A stretch of 64,000 nt of DNA from Pseudoalteromonas aurantia 208. Lineage in GTDB: Bacteria; Pseudomonadota; Gammaproteobacteria; Enterobacterales; Alteromonadaceae. The stretch is taken from contig NZ_AQGV01000015.1 in the NCBI RefSeq assembly GCF_014858725.1, positions 62,001 to 126,000 on the forward strand, written 5' to 3'. The translations under genes were made by a program, and so were the position numbers. Shown here one piece after another: positions 34,593 to 43,758 of this stretch. Position 1 is the first letter of the stretch. Each line of letters opens with the position of its first letter. The notes below the pieces were generated by a model. The model made no database searches. It was not told where the DNA came from and worked only from the letters and a program-made list of their open reading frames with translations.

Positions 34593-36614
34593 TTACAAAG
34601 TTATGGCTGAAAGCCAAAAATCGTTGTTTGTCACGGTCTTATTGGCCCCTATAAACCCATGCAAACGCACTTGTGGTCTGGATTGGAATGAAAATGTGTA
34701 TGGGTGATCCATAATGCTCTTAATTTCGCCATTATCCATTTTGTAGTATTTTACGATGCCATTGGTGTCTATATAGTAGATGCCATGAAGGTCGACATCC
34801 CAGTTTCGATCTAACGTCATTTGTTTCGGAATCGGTATTTTTTTAGGTTTATTATTAAAGTCCCACTGCCATAGCGTGCGCGTAACAGCGTCGATATACA
34901 GCAAGGATTTTTTATCCGGTAAAAGTCGGCCTTGATAGACGTTTATAGCTGGATAATACGAGTGTGCTGAGGTCGCACTATTGTAACTGGCTAAACGCCA
35001 GTGCAGGTGGTGTCTTTGAGCGTAAAGCACCCTATTATGTTTGTTCCAGCCTATAACATGTACTGGATCTGAACTTAACCATGTAACATGTAAATTATCG
35101 AGCTCAACATGATAGATTGCTATGCCATATTTACTACTCTGTTTAACAGTCGCAGCAATGCGTTGGTTGTCTGTTGACCACACTAGATCATAAATGTCAT
35201 CGAATTTAGAGTTGTTAATACTGCTTAAGTGATTGTTACCTCTAACCCATAGTGTTTTGTAACCTTTACGCGTTGAAACAAAGCCCATTTTTTTTGCATC
35301 TGGACTAATCGAAAGTTCGCTATCATTACTGTTTGATGCTGTGAGTGGTAATGCTTTTTTTGGCTGGGTTAAATCTAGAGCGACACCTTTTAAGTTAGTC
35401 TGCTGTAAAGAGAATAAAAGAGTACCGGTATTACTACTAATTTGTAAGTTTGATAATATATTTGTGGGAAGTGGCGCTGATATTGTTTTAGTTTCACCAG
35501 TCAGAGCAAGTAAATGTACGCCCTGCTCATTGGCATATAGCAGGTGCTCATCATCGACCCAGTCATACCCAGAAATTGTAGTTTGATAGTTACTCAATTG
35601 AGTTTCGTTCCCGTCGAGGTCCACCGTAAATAGCGCGTGGTCAGATGAAGCTTTAGAACGGATATAAGCAATTTTTAACCCTGAAGGTGAAAATATCGGG
35701 TACTTATCAGTTAATCCCCGCGGTGGTGTTGAAAGGGGCTCTATTAAATCGATTAAAGCGTCGTAAATTGTTAGTCGATGTGTTTTTGAGTTGATGTGTT
35801 CTTGGGTAAAAACAAGGGTTTTGTTCTTTATATGATGGTTTAAACCATAACTTTCACCGCGTAGCTCAACAATGTGCTTGATTGTGTCGTTAGACAGGTC
35901 AATAAGTGATATTGAATGAGCGTGGTTTTTACGGGTTAAAGCGAGTACAGAGTTTGTTTTAGCGGTAATTACTGGGTGCATAAATTCGTAGCCATATGCG
36001 CTGAAGTGTTCTTTGCGCTGATTTTTTACCGTCATCAATACAATGGTATCCATTTCGCCTATGTCTGATTCAATATATGTTAAATGCGTACCGTCTTCGC
36101 TTAGGTTGGGCATAAGCTTTAGGTCAGTGTTGTAAGTTAAGCGCTGCATAGAACCCATCGATATTGTTGGCTCAGTAGTTGATACAATGCGTGTTATGAG
36201 TGGAAATGTGAATAATATGATTAAAAAAAAGCTTATAGAACTAATTACCCTACGTTTTGCATACTTACTTCCCGAGGGTAAAGGGGCCACCTCTGCCACT
36301 AATCTGTAGCCAGTCTTGCGTATGGTCGCAATGTATTGTGGTTCGCTCAGGTTATCATCAAACGCCTTTCTTAAAGAGGAAATAACGCGATTCAAGGCAT
36401 CTTCTGTGACCACTTGATTAGACCAAAATTGATTAAATAGTTCCTCTCGGTTAATTATTTGGCCCGGTCGGGCAGCCATATATTGCAAGATCAGCGCTGC
36501 TTTTGGTTCTAATCGAACTTTTTTATTAGCATGTACTGCTGTGAGTTTTTTACAATCTACAACCCATTGATTCATGGTGAAGTGGTCTAGAAAAGGGTGT
36601 TCAGTACTAGGCAT
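34593..36614 (-). CDS. CadC-like membrane transcription regulator with beta-propeller
   Basis: A 673-residue protein with an N-terminal OmpR/PhoB-type winged helix (about residues 15-110: RLEPKAALILQYMAARPGQI, VTEDALNRVISSLRKAFDD, IRKTGYRLVA), one membrane segment (about 125-145) and a periplasmic C-terminal part made of WD40/PD40-like beta blades (YPIFSPSGLKIAYIRS, LSISPDAKKMGFVSTR). There is no receiver domain, so signalling is direct through the membrane as in CadC or ToxR. ATG at codon 14 could also start translation. Related 'winged helix plus TolB-like propeller' regulators are frequent in Alteromonadales. Its target is unknown; the closest genes are the phosphoesterase and its divergent partner. 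Confidence 0.88.
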   Translation of the reverse strand: MPSTEHPFLDHFTMNQWVVDCKKLTAVHANKKVRLEPKAALILQYMAARPGQIINREELFNQFWSNQVVTEDALNRVISSLRKAFDDNLSEPQYIATIRKTGYRLVAEVAPLPSGSKYAKRRVISSISFFLIILFTFPLITRIVSTTEPTISMGSMQRLTYNTDLKLMPNLSEDGTHLTYIESDIGEMDTIVLMTVKNQRKEHFSAYGYEFMHPVITAKTNSVLALTRKNHAHSISLIDLSNDTIKHIVELRGESYGLNHHIKNKTLVFTQEHINSKTHRLTIYDALIDLIEPLSTPPRGLTDKYPIFSPSGLKIAYIRSKASSDHALFTVDLDGNETQLSNYQTTISGYDWVDDEHLLYANEQGVHLLALTGETKTISAPLPTNILSNLQISSNTGTLLFSLQQTNLKGVALDLTQPKKALPLTASNSNDSELSISPDAKKMGFVSTRKGYKTLWVRGNNHLSSINNSKFDDIYDLVWSTDNQRIAATVKQSSKYGIAIYHVELDNLHVTWLSSDPVHVIGWNKHNRVLYAQRHHLHWRLASYNSATSAHSYYPAINVYQGRLLPDKKSLLYIDAVTRTLWQWDFNNKPKKIPIPKQMTLDRNWDVDLHGIYYIDTNGIVKYYKMDNGEIKSIMDHPYTFSFQSRPQVRLHGFIGANKTVTNNDFWLSAITL

Positions 36615-36744
36615 AAATTTATGAAGAAACTAATTTTTGTGGGTTGAATAGGTATAGTACTTATAATTTTCACAGAGTCCAATTAATGGATTTAATTTAC
36701 TATGAAGGACTGTGTTGCTCTATCGTCTTTGAGCATTGTGAAAT

Positions 36745-36770
36745 AGGTAAGACCGTAGTCAGCCTTACCT
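36745..36770 (-). terminator. Possible terminator of the phosphoesterase gene
   Basis: AGGTAAG/CTTACCT stem with a 12-base loop, immediately downstream of the minus-strand gene; only a short T-rich tail. Confidence 0.45.
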
Positions 36771-36783
36771 CATGAGTGTGAAA

Positions 36784-39336
36784 TTAATCTATTGATACTT
36801 GCATGGATACACCGTCAAAGTGTTGCTCTGTGGTGATGTGTATATAATGCCAGCCTGTTTTAAGATTCGTAACTTTGAGTGATTCATTGTTGCCATCAGT
36901 AATGCTTCTGGCATCCCAGTTTGTTTTGTTTGGGCGACTAGAGTATTGATAGTAAATGTTGGCGTTACCCGTTCCATGCGCAGTATTTATGAACAGGTTT
37001 TTACCTAAGTATTGCTCATCAATATACAGTGAATACTGTAACTGCCCTGCACTATTTTGCGTGGCTAGACAATATTGTTTGGCAAGTTCTATTCGCCCTC
37101 CATGGGTTGGCTCTACACCTTGTTCGCAGTTATTTGGCTGTGTAATGTCATCGGATACTTTTACAAAAGTAGTATCGGTACTTTGTGCACCATGAGGGTC
37201 TTGCACGGTTAAAGAAACGTTGTACCTTCCCTCTTTGATATACGTGTGTTCAGGTGAGACCTGTGTACTGGTAACGCTGTCACCGAATTGCCAATAGTAA
37301 CTTAATTCATCTTTATCAGAATCGAAGCTTCCGGCACTGCTGAAGTGTACATTGGTCCCTACTGTTGTTTGGTATGGGCCATTCGCATCGGCAACAGGGT
37401 TAGAATTATTAAGCGTGGTTTGGGTAGCTAACAATGTGACATCAGAGAAAGCTCTGTGGCCATACAGCATGATGAAGTACTTCCCAGCACTCAGCTCGGT
37501 AATATTGCATGTTTCAACACTCCCATTTTTATTAGGTTTACAGTCATAGTCCGTTTTAGTTGGTCGCTGTGCATACTTTACATAGAGGTCGGCATCACCT
37601 TGTGTTCCTGTTATAGATATCGTCACAGGCTGTGAGGTATTATCCACTTCGTAATAAAAATAAATGGTATCTTTTACATTACCTGAAACCGTAATTGGTT
37701 CATTTTTGGTGAGTTTAGTCGTAAGCGCAGAGCTTACTGAAATGTGAGTGTTGGTACTTGTTTGTGCGCCTTTATCATCTGTTAACGTTAAACGAACAAT
37801 ATAATCTCCTGGCGCTGAGTATTGGTGTGTACTATTAGCGAGTGTGCTTGTTACACCATCTCCAAACTGCCAATAGTAAGCCACGATATGACCATCGGTA
37901 TCAAGTGAATCTTCACTCGAGAATTGTCCAGCTTCAAATAATGCCAGTTCTGACGGTGCGTTGATAACAGCGATAGGTGGATTGTTTGCGGGCGAATCGT
38001 CATCTCTGTGTGTGATAGTAAAGTAATCGACGATATCACCTTGCGGGCCGAGAACATGTGCTTTGAGAGAGTTGGCAAAAATATCTAAAACAATTGAGCC
38101 TCGGCCACCGTATATATAATCTGTCGGATGACGCTTCCCCTCACTTATTTCGTCTGGGCGTACTTGCCTTGCATAGCCCTTTCCACTACCTGCACTGGCT
38201 CCGTGTGTTATAAAAACGGCCCCTTTTTCTCCTTGTTTTTTAGTATAAGCGCCATCCTTATCAGGTTGACCGTTGCCACCGTGCATTATGTGTGTAGAAG
38301 GATTGTAATCCCCCGATTTTTTGTGGTGATCAGCCATTAACACAGAACGGGTGTAAAAATGATTATGACCAGCTAAAATAAGATCCACGCCGTACTGTTC
38401 AAGTACAGGTAAGAAGCGCTCACGCATAAAGATCATGTTTTCTGCTTCATCTGAATCGTGACCACTTTTTCCATACACTGGATGATGAAATGCACTGATA
38501 AGCCATTCACTATCATTCGCTGCTAGGTCCTGTTTTAGCCAATCTAACATGGCACTAGACTCTTTATAATGCTCTTTGTCAGATGAGTTGAGCACCACAA
38601 CATGAATATTGCCATAGTCAAACGAGTAATAGGCTTCATGAGATGATGCAACACCGCCTGATTGGGCATTCGTAGGGATGGAAAATAAATCATAGAAGCC
38701 ACCCGTTTGGGTTTCAACATCTGCAGAGCGATTATCATGATTTCCCATAATAGGCCAAAGAGTTGATTGTTTTAAAATAGTGGGATATTGACTAAATACG
38801 GCATTGTCATACTCGGTGATGGTGCCATCGTTATACGCATTATCACCTAACATCATCCAAAAATCAGGCGGTGTATTGCCTGCGAATTTCAAATATCCGT
38901 CCCGTACAATTTTTTGTGCGGTGGTATCTGGATCTGTGCCAGCTCTTCCAGGATCGCCTAATATCCATATTCTTGTATTCTTATCACTGTCTTTTAATGG
39001 AGAGGTGCGAAAATAAGTTTGTTCATCATTGCCACTGAGTAACGTTGCACCATCATATATTGCATAGAAGTATTTTTTATCAGGCTGTAGCTTGTCTACG
39101 GTTATTTCGTGTTCTGTACTCAGTGCTTCAGAATAAGAGAGTGGTTTCAGATTGCCAAGTGACTCTCCATAGTGCAATTGTGATTTTACTGGGGTATCTG
39201 TTTGCCAACGTATTGTGACTTGTTTTTGCGCCGCCATTTGTAAATACGGGCCTCTAGTGAGATCCGCTGTGTGGCCGACAAATGAGGTGCTTATTAAGCT
39301 TGTTGCTAAAACTAAATTAATTATTGTGGTTTTCAT
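36784..39336 (-). CDS. Secreted metallophosphoesterase with PKD and PPC domains
   Basis: An 850-residue secreted enzyme. Signal peptide (about 1-23), a Fn3-like N-terminal domain as in purple acid phosphatases (about 24-112), then a calcineurin-like phosphoesterase core whose five metal motifs are visible: GDPGRAG (about 125), GDNAYND (about 164), GNHDN (about 197), HHPVYG (about 283) and AGHNHF (about 320). The tail alternates PKD, PPC, PKD, PPC (about 450-850). The PPC copy keeps YDCKPNKNGSVETC, a disulfide-like pattern shared with two proteases in this window. It probably hydrolyses extracellular phosphate esters; the substrate is unknown. Divergent from the 199-residue protein. Confidence 0.9.
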   Translation of the reverse strand: MKTTIINLVLATSLISTSFVGHTADLTRGPYLQMAAQKQVTIRWQTDTPVKSQLHYGESLGNLKPLSYSEALSTEHEITVDKLQPDKKYFYAIYDGATLLSGNDEQTYFRTSPLKDSDKNTRIWILGDPGRAGTDPDTTAQKIVRDGYLKFAGNTPPDFWMMLGDNAYNDGTITEYDNAVFSQYPTILKQSTLWPIMGNHDNRSADVETQTGGFYDLFSIPTNAQSGGVASSHEAYYSFDYGNIHVVVLNSSDKEHYKESSAMLDWLKQDLAANDSEWLISAFHHPVYGKSGHDSDEAENMIFMRERFLPVLEQYGVDLILAGHNHFYTRSVLMADHHKKSGDYNPSTHIMHGGNGQPDKDGAYTKKQGEKGAVFITHGASAGSGKGYARQVRPDEISEGKRHPTDYIYGGRGSIVLDIFANSLKAHVLGPQGDIVDYFTITHRDDDSPANNPPIAVINAPSELALFEAGQFSSEDSLDTDGHIVAYYWQFGDGVTSTLANSTHQYSAPGDYIVRLTLTDDKGAQTSTNTHISVSSALTTKLTKNEPITVSGNVKDTIYFYYEVDNTSQPVTISITGTQGDADLYVKYAQRPTKTDYDCKPNKNGSVETCNITELSAGKYFIMLYGHRAFSDVTLLATQTTLNNSNPVADANGPYQTTVGTNVHFSSAGSFDSDKDELSYYWQFGDSVTSTQVSPEHTYIKEGRYNVSLTVQDPHGAQSTDTTFVKVSDDITQPNNCEQGVEPTHGGRIELAKQYCLATQNSAGQLQYSLYIDEQYLGKNLFINTAHGTGNANIYYQYSSRPNKTNWDARSITDGNNESLKVTNLKTGWHYIHITTEQHFDGVSMQVSID

Positions 39337-39571
39337 TCGTTATAAACCTGCGTTGTTTTAATTGTTGTATACGCGGCAGCATATGCCTCGAAGTTATACC
39401 TTGGAACAGCATTTAGTTTTTTGTTAGTGATGTTGGTTGATAAAACCTAATGTAAAGCGATGTTATTTTTATAATTAGTAATATCATAATGATAGTGTTA
39501 AAGTTTTGAGTCGAAATGCTTATATAGCACAATCTAAAACGTATATAACATAATGGTGTTTGTGAGTGAGA

Positions 39572-40165
39572 ATGAATAAAGCGTTAAGGTTTATTTTTAT
39601 AGTATGTTTAATTGCGTTAAGTTCGCAATCTTTGGCGCAAAATGTGCTCGTTCCAGTCAATGCAAAATGGCGATATTATGATAGCGCCATAGCACCTGCT
39701 AACAATTGGCATCACCCACTTTTTGATGATTCAAAATGGCCGTTAGGGAAAGCACAATTGGGTTTCGGAGAAGGAGATGAACAAACACGTTTAGCAAAGA
39801 CAAGTGCAGGAACGCCGATTATTGCCTATTACTTTCGTCATGAGTTTAATTGGAATGGCCCTAATGTCCCCACTAAGCTTAATTTACGAATGTTGGTTGA
39901 TGATGGCGCAAGAGTCTTTATTAATGGCATCGAAGTCCACCGCTTGCTACTCCCAAATGGTACACAATCAGGGCAACCCCGCTTAACTTCTAATAATAGT
40001 GATGTTCACTTTGCAACAGGTTCTTTGATTGAATATATGTGGTATGAAGTGACGCTTAATAAAAAAGTGACGCTGCAACAAAATAATGTCGTCGCGGTCG
40101 AAGTAAGGCAAATATCTCAACACAGTAGTGACGTAAGCTTTAATCTAGAGTTACTCCTAAAGTAA
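39572..40165 (+). CDS. Secreted beta-sandwich (galactose-binding-like) protein
   Basis: About 197 residues with a clear signal peptide (ending SLA). The rest is one domain: WRYYDSAIAPANNWHHPLFD, WPLGKAQLGFGEGDEQT and LRMLVDDGARVFINGIEVHR. This is the beta-sandwich module normally found at the N-terminus of larger secreted metallophosphoesterases or lamin-tail proteins, here standing alone. Start ATG 39572; GTG 39566 is possible. It is divergent from the phosphoesterase gene with a 229-base shared promoter region. It may bind carbohydrate or the phosphoesterase's substrate; this is inference. Confidence 0.75.
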   Translation: MNKALRFIFIVCLIALSSQSLAQNVLVPVNAKWRYYDSAIAPANNWHHPLFDDSKWPLGKAQLGFGEGDEQTRLAKTSAGTPIIAYYFRHEFNWNGPNVPTKLNLRMLVDDGARVFINGIEVHRLLLPNGTQSGQPRLTSNNSDVHFATGSLIEYMWYEVTLNKKVTLQQNNVVAVEVRQISQHSSDVSFNLELLLK

Positions 40166-40289
40166 CGCTAGACAATGGTTAAATAGATAATTGACTAGAG
40201 CGCTAAGTAATCTACATATGTAAGCCCCCTTCATTGACTTGTTTCCCGATTTTCTATCACTTCTTACATCGATTTCCAAAAATTTATCG

Positions 40290-41564
40290 TTAATTCGAAT
40301 GCGGTAATGCCATTGTGAATTTGGCGCCACCGTGTTCACTATCTTGTATGGCAATGGTGCCTTGGTGCAGGCTAACTATTTCTTTAACAATAGCCAGACC
40401 TAATCCAAAGCCTGATTGGTTATTCGCTTCTCTTATTCTGTAGTATGGCGCAAATACTTCCTGCTTGTGGTTGTCGTCAATGCCCTCGCCATCATCTTCA
40501 ATTATTATGGTTAAGGCTTCGCTGTTTGCAGTTAAAAGAACATATATATGTTCTTTGGCGTACTTATCTGCATTTGTAATTAAGTTTCCAAGCGCTCTGG
40601 CCAATAAGGAAGGGTCAGCGAGTACAAAATAACGTAAGGATTGGTTGTTGATGTAATGTAAGGTATGCACGCATTCGAAAGTTAACTTATCACACAATGT
40701 CTGTATAAATTCATGGAGCTCTAGGCGTTTTAATTCGGGCCTGAGTTCAGCTCTTTCCATTTGTGCGTAGCTGAGTAATTCATCGACCATATCTTCAAGA
40801 GAAAAAAGTTCATCTTCAAGTTCTTTAATATGGTTCGAACCTACTCCTTTTTTATTTATACTTAGTAGTTCTAAATGTAATTGCATACGAAATAGCGGTG
40901 AGCGAAACTCGTGCGCTATTGAGTAAGTCAGGCGTTTGTGACTCGTTAAAAGATGCTCAATTTTATCAGCCATCACATTGACGCACGTATTGAGCTGACC
41001 AATTTGTAAGTGTTGCTTGACGGGTGTTCTCGCAGCCATATTCCCTTCGCTGATGCTAATGAGCGTTTTCTCAATTAGGGCTAGTTTACGATGTAATACA
41101 AAAAACCAAATAAAGCAGCACAATGCCACACACAACATAAGTGCAATGATAATGTAGTTCTCTATCGTTTCTTCAATCTGTATTAGCGGGTGGTTATAGT
41201 CCCTCGCGATTCTATAATATTTATCTTCTGTAAACGCCTTGAAGTAGTTAAATTCTTCATCATCAAACCAGACATTGATCTGGGTTAAATGCGTTTGCAC
41301 ATAATCGGGGATTTGTGCTGTTCCTATTAATTCGATGGTTATTTGGTTATGTTCAGCAATCATATTTAATAAAGATTGCCGACGTTCTGGCGAGATATGT
41401 GGGTCTAATTCTTCGAGTAACTGAATTTCAGCGGAGAATTGGCGTGCATCAGTGACGTTATCAACGTCAATAATGGCATACGTATTAATTAAATGTGCGA
41501 GTACCACAAACCCATAAAGCGTCAGCAATAACCCTGTATAAAATGAAATAAATAACCTAGTCAC
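40290..41564 (-). CDS. Sensor histidine kinase, RstB-like
   Basis: About 424 residues. A first membrane segment is at the N-terminus (RLFISFYTGLLLTLYGFVVL, like E. coli RstB), followed by a periplasmic domain to about residue 140, a second membrane segment, HAMP, a HisKA domain with SIAHEFRSPLFRMQLHLELL (phosphorylated His about 218) and an ATPase domain with NLITNADKYA, IIEDDGEGID and GFGLGLAIVKEIVSLHQG. Start is GTG 41564, with GGAG seven bases upstream, rather than TTG 41582. It lies 99 bases after a response regulator on the same strand; the two form one system. The signal is not visible. Confidence 0.93.
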   Translation of the reverse strand: MTRLFISFYTGLLLTLYGFVVLAHLINTYAIIDVDNVTDARQFSAEIQLLEELDPHISPERRQSLLNMIAEHNQITIELIGTAQIPDYVQTHLTQINVWFDDEEFNYFKAFTEDKYYRIARDYNHPLIQIEETIENYIIIALMLCVALCCFIWFFVLHRKLALIEKTLISISEGNMAARTPVKQHLQIGQLNTCVNVMADKIEHLLTSHKRLTYSIAHEFRSPLFRMQLHLELLSINKKGVGSNHIKELEDELFSLEDMVDELLSYAQMERAELRPELKRLELHEFIQTLCDKLTFECVHTLHYINNQSLRYFVLADPSLLARALGNLITNADKYAKEHIYVLLTANSEALTIIIEDDGEGIDDNHKQEVFAPYYRIREANNQSGFGLGLAIVKEIVSLHQGTIAIQDSEHGGAKFTMALPHSN

Positions 41565-41663
41565 TATATGACTCCCGAACAATCTTAAATTTACTTTACG
41601 TTGTAAGCCTGTAGGTTACCTGTTTTTTTTTGATGCGACTGTATGGGATTGTATGGGGTTTAC

Positions 41664-42386
41664 TTACCAAAAGTCGGGTACGAACATATAACCCTTGCCA
41701 CGAACTGTGATGATCCCCTGGGGGCGGCTTGTATCGTCTTTTAATTTTTTACGAATTTGCGATATTTTATTATCGATTGACCTGTCAAGGCCGTCATAAT
41801 CAATATTTCTCAGTGATTTAAGTAGATGTTCTCGACTTCTAACTTGCTCAGAATGCTCAACCAAATGCCACAGTAAAGCGAACTCAGACGGGGTAAGGGT
41901 AATTAACTCATCGGCAAGTGTACAGCGTTGTAGCGTCTGGTTTAGCCACAGTGCGCCAAACGTCTTTATTGTGTTTGTCTCGCTACTTTCTTGAATATTG
42001 TTTGTAACATTTTGCTTATTTGTGCGGCGTAACAGGTTTTTAATGCGTGCTAATAATACCCTTGGCTGAATAGGCTTTTGCACAAAGTCGTCAGCGCCGA
42101 TTTCCAGTGCTGCCACTTGATCCATATCATCACCGCTCGCTGTGAGCATTAAAATTGCGCCGTGATATTGTTCTCTAACAGCGCGGCAAATACTTAATCC
42201 GTCTTGATGAGGTAACATGAGGTCTAATATAACGAGATCAGGAGACTGGTTTACGATATGTGAAACGGCATGTTCACCTGAAGTTAGTATTTCGACATCA
42301 AAGCCATACCCTGAAAAATAACTATTGAGTAAAGAAGCCAATTTTCGATCATCTTCTACCAGTAAAATACGTGTAGGTTGGGGCAT
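41664..42386 (-). CDS. Response regulator, OmpR/PhoB family (RstA-like)
   Basis: A 240-residue cytoplasmic regulator with a receiver domain (phosphorylated Asp about 55 in LVILDLMLPHQDG, Lys in FVQKPIQPRVL) and a C-terminal winged helix (LTPSEFALLWHLVEHSEQVR, IDNKISQIRKKL). It is first in a pair with the histidine kinase. Target promoters are unknown; RstA controls acid, manganese and outer-membrane genes in E. coli, which is only a family precedent. Confidence 0.94.
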   Translation of the reverse strand: MPQPTRILLVEDDRKLASLLNSYFSGYGFDVEILTSGEHAVSHIVNQSPDLVILDLMLPHQDGLSICRAVREQYHGAILMLTASGDDMDQVAALEIGADDFVQKPIQPRVLLARIKNLLRRTNKQNVTNNIQESSETNTIKTFGALWLNQTLQRCTLADELITLTPSEFALLWHLVEHSEQVRSREHLLKSLRNIDYDGLDRSIDNKISQIRKKLKDDTSRPQGIITVRGKGYMFVPDFW

Positions 42387-42442
42387 ATACTCTGCAAAAA
42401 ATAATTAATTCAACGAGTAATAAAATATAACAGACATAACGC

Positions 42443-42468
42443 AAAGAGGCACCTTTATCAGGTGCCTC
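42443..42468 (-). terminator. Terminator of the ClpP-fold lipoprotein gene
   Basis: GAGGCACCT/AGGTGCCTC perfect stem, five-base loop, TTT tail on the minus strand, directly after the stop. Confidence 0.8.
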
Positions 42469-42493
42469 ACTACATTTTTAAACAATTTTTTGA

Positions 42494-43555
42494 TTATTTG
42501 ATAAGTAGAAATTTATCAAGTTCTTGTTGAGTCATATTATGAATTGAATCAAAAGCGGCTGAATCTATCGTGAAAAAATAGAATTCTGGGCCGAGTTCTT
42601 TGCCTAACATTTCTCTAAAATAAGTCAGTTGTGCACCATGAGCCGGATCATCTTTTTCTAGGTCTGCGGCAGATTTACCCGCGTCATTACAACACCACGA
42701 GTGTACCCCAACGACTGCGCCAGGTGTGTATATACGGCTGAACCCCGCGGCATATAAATCAACACCACCAGAATATATTTTAGAAGTCGATTCTACTTTG
42801 GTGACCAATTGTGCGTTGCGTATTAACCTGCCTGTATGCATGTTGATATCGTCATTCAAAGAACCCCCTATAGATTGCAGTAACAGTGTTTTTACTGCAG
42901 GTTGGTTGTTGATCAAGTCATTTAGTTGAACGTATGTTAAAGAACCAAGCTCGCCATTGAGTTTTGCTGTGTCACCTTCCACTTCTATACTGCTATTGCC
43001 GCTGGAAAGGAGCGATTCATTTATGAGCAACCTGACCGAGTACTCCCCTGTGGTGTTATTAATACTTCCAGCATAGATAATATTGTCGCTATCATCCGAA
43101 GTCGTGTTGATACCAGTCCCAAACAAGTAGGCCTTAGGCTCGGCAATGGCGTCGTTAATATCATCTAATTCGGTTTCTAATACGGTAAGTGAGGCAATAG
43201 GTTGATTATCGTCAAAATCAAACCCGAAAAATAAAAAGCCTTTGTCGTATTTTGCATAAATAACGTTAGCATCTCTATCGCTATCTACATAGGATATATC
43301 GTATTTTACACCATCAATCTGCAAGTCAAGCGCTTCATACTGACGCTTAAACGTTTCGATATATTGCGCAACATTCTCTGGCTGAATAAGATGTACCGCA
43401 ACAGGCTCAGGCGTGACTGGAGTTGTTGTTACTGGCGTTGTTGGGGTTTCTGATTTTACTGGGGCAGTCGTCGGTTTAGTGCTGCTACTGCTTCCACAAG
43501 CTGATAGTATAATTGCAGCAGTTAAAGGCAGTGTTAATTTGAGTAAAGTATTCAT
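42494..43555 (-). CDS. Lipoprotein with ClpP/crotonase-like fold
   Basis: About 353 residues with lipobox LSAC (Cys about 20) and a Thr/Pro linker. The C-terminal half has the ClpP-like pattern: LLLQSIGGSLNDDINMHTGR (oxyanion Gly-Gly) and YSGGVDLYAAGFSRIYTPGA then VGVHSW (likely His). This resembles COG3904-type periplasmic ClpP-fold proteins, where the catalytic Ser sits in a similar SG motif. Here the usual Ser-Ala is Ser-Gly, so activity is uncertain. Start is ATG 43555 with GGAG seven bases upstream, not the upstream ATG at 43630. Two adjacent Cys (WCCND) are unusual. Confidence 0.78.
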   Translation of the reverse strand: MNTLLKLTLPLTAAIILSACGSSSSTKPTTAPVKSETPTTPVTTTPVTPEPVAVHLIQPENVAQYIETFKRQYEALDLQIDGVKYDISYVDSDRDANVIYAKYDKGFLFFGFDFDDNQPIASLTVLETELDDINDAIAEPKAYLFGTGINTTSDDSDNIIYAGSINNTTGEYSVRLLINESLLSSGNSSIEVEGDTAKLNGELGSLTYVQLNDLINNQPAVKTLLLQSIGGSLNDDINMHTGRLIRNAQLVTKVESTSKIYSGGVDLYAAGFSRIYTPGAVVGVHSWCCNDAGKSAADLEKDDPAHGAQLTYFREMLGKELGPEFYFFTIDSAAFDSIHNMTQQELDKFLLIK

Positions 43556-43718
43556 AATATGTCTCCAAGCTAATTCGATGGTGAGAATTCTAGTGGAGTA
43601 TGTGAATATACAATATCTGTCATGTGTCATAGAAATGTATGTGAAATGCTTACATTGTGGTTACTGTACTTGAGTTAGAAACGTTGCTACTTTAATAAGT
43701 CTAAATTTTTGAATAATC

Positions 43719-43742
43719 GCTGGTGGGTTACGTGCCACCAGC
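43719..43742 (-). terminator. Hairpin after the multihaem cytochrome gene
   Basis: Eight-base-pair stem GCTGGTGG/CCACCAGC with an 8-base loop at the end of the galactose operon. No T-run follows on the minus strand, so it could be an mRNA 3' structure. Confidence 0.5.
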
Positions 43743-43758
43743 AATTTGGGGGATTATC

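Noticed and set aside
43616..43640. CTGTCATG-type Pho-like sequence near the ClpP-fold lipoprotein gene
   Set aside because: It points the wrong way for the minus-strand gene and has no second heptamer in phase.
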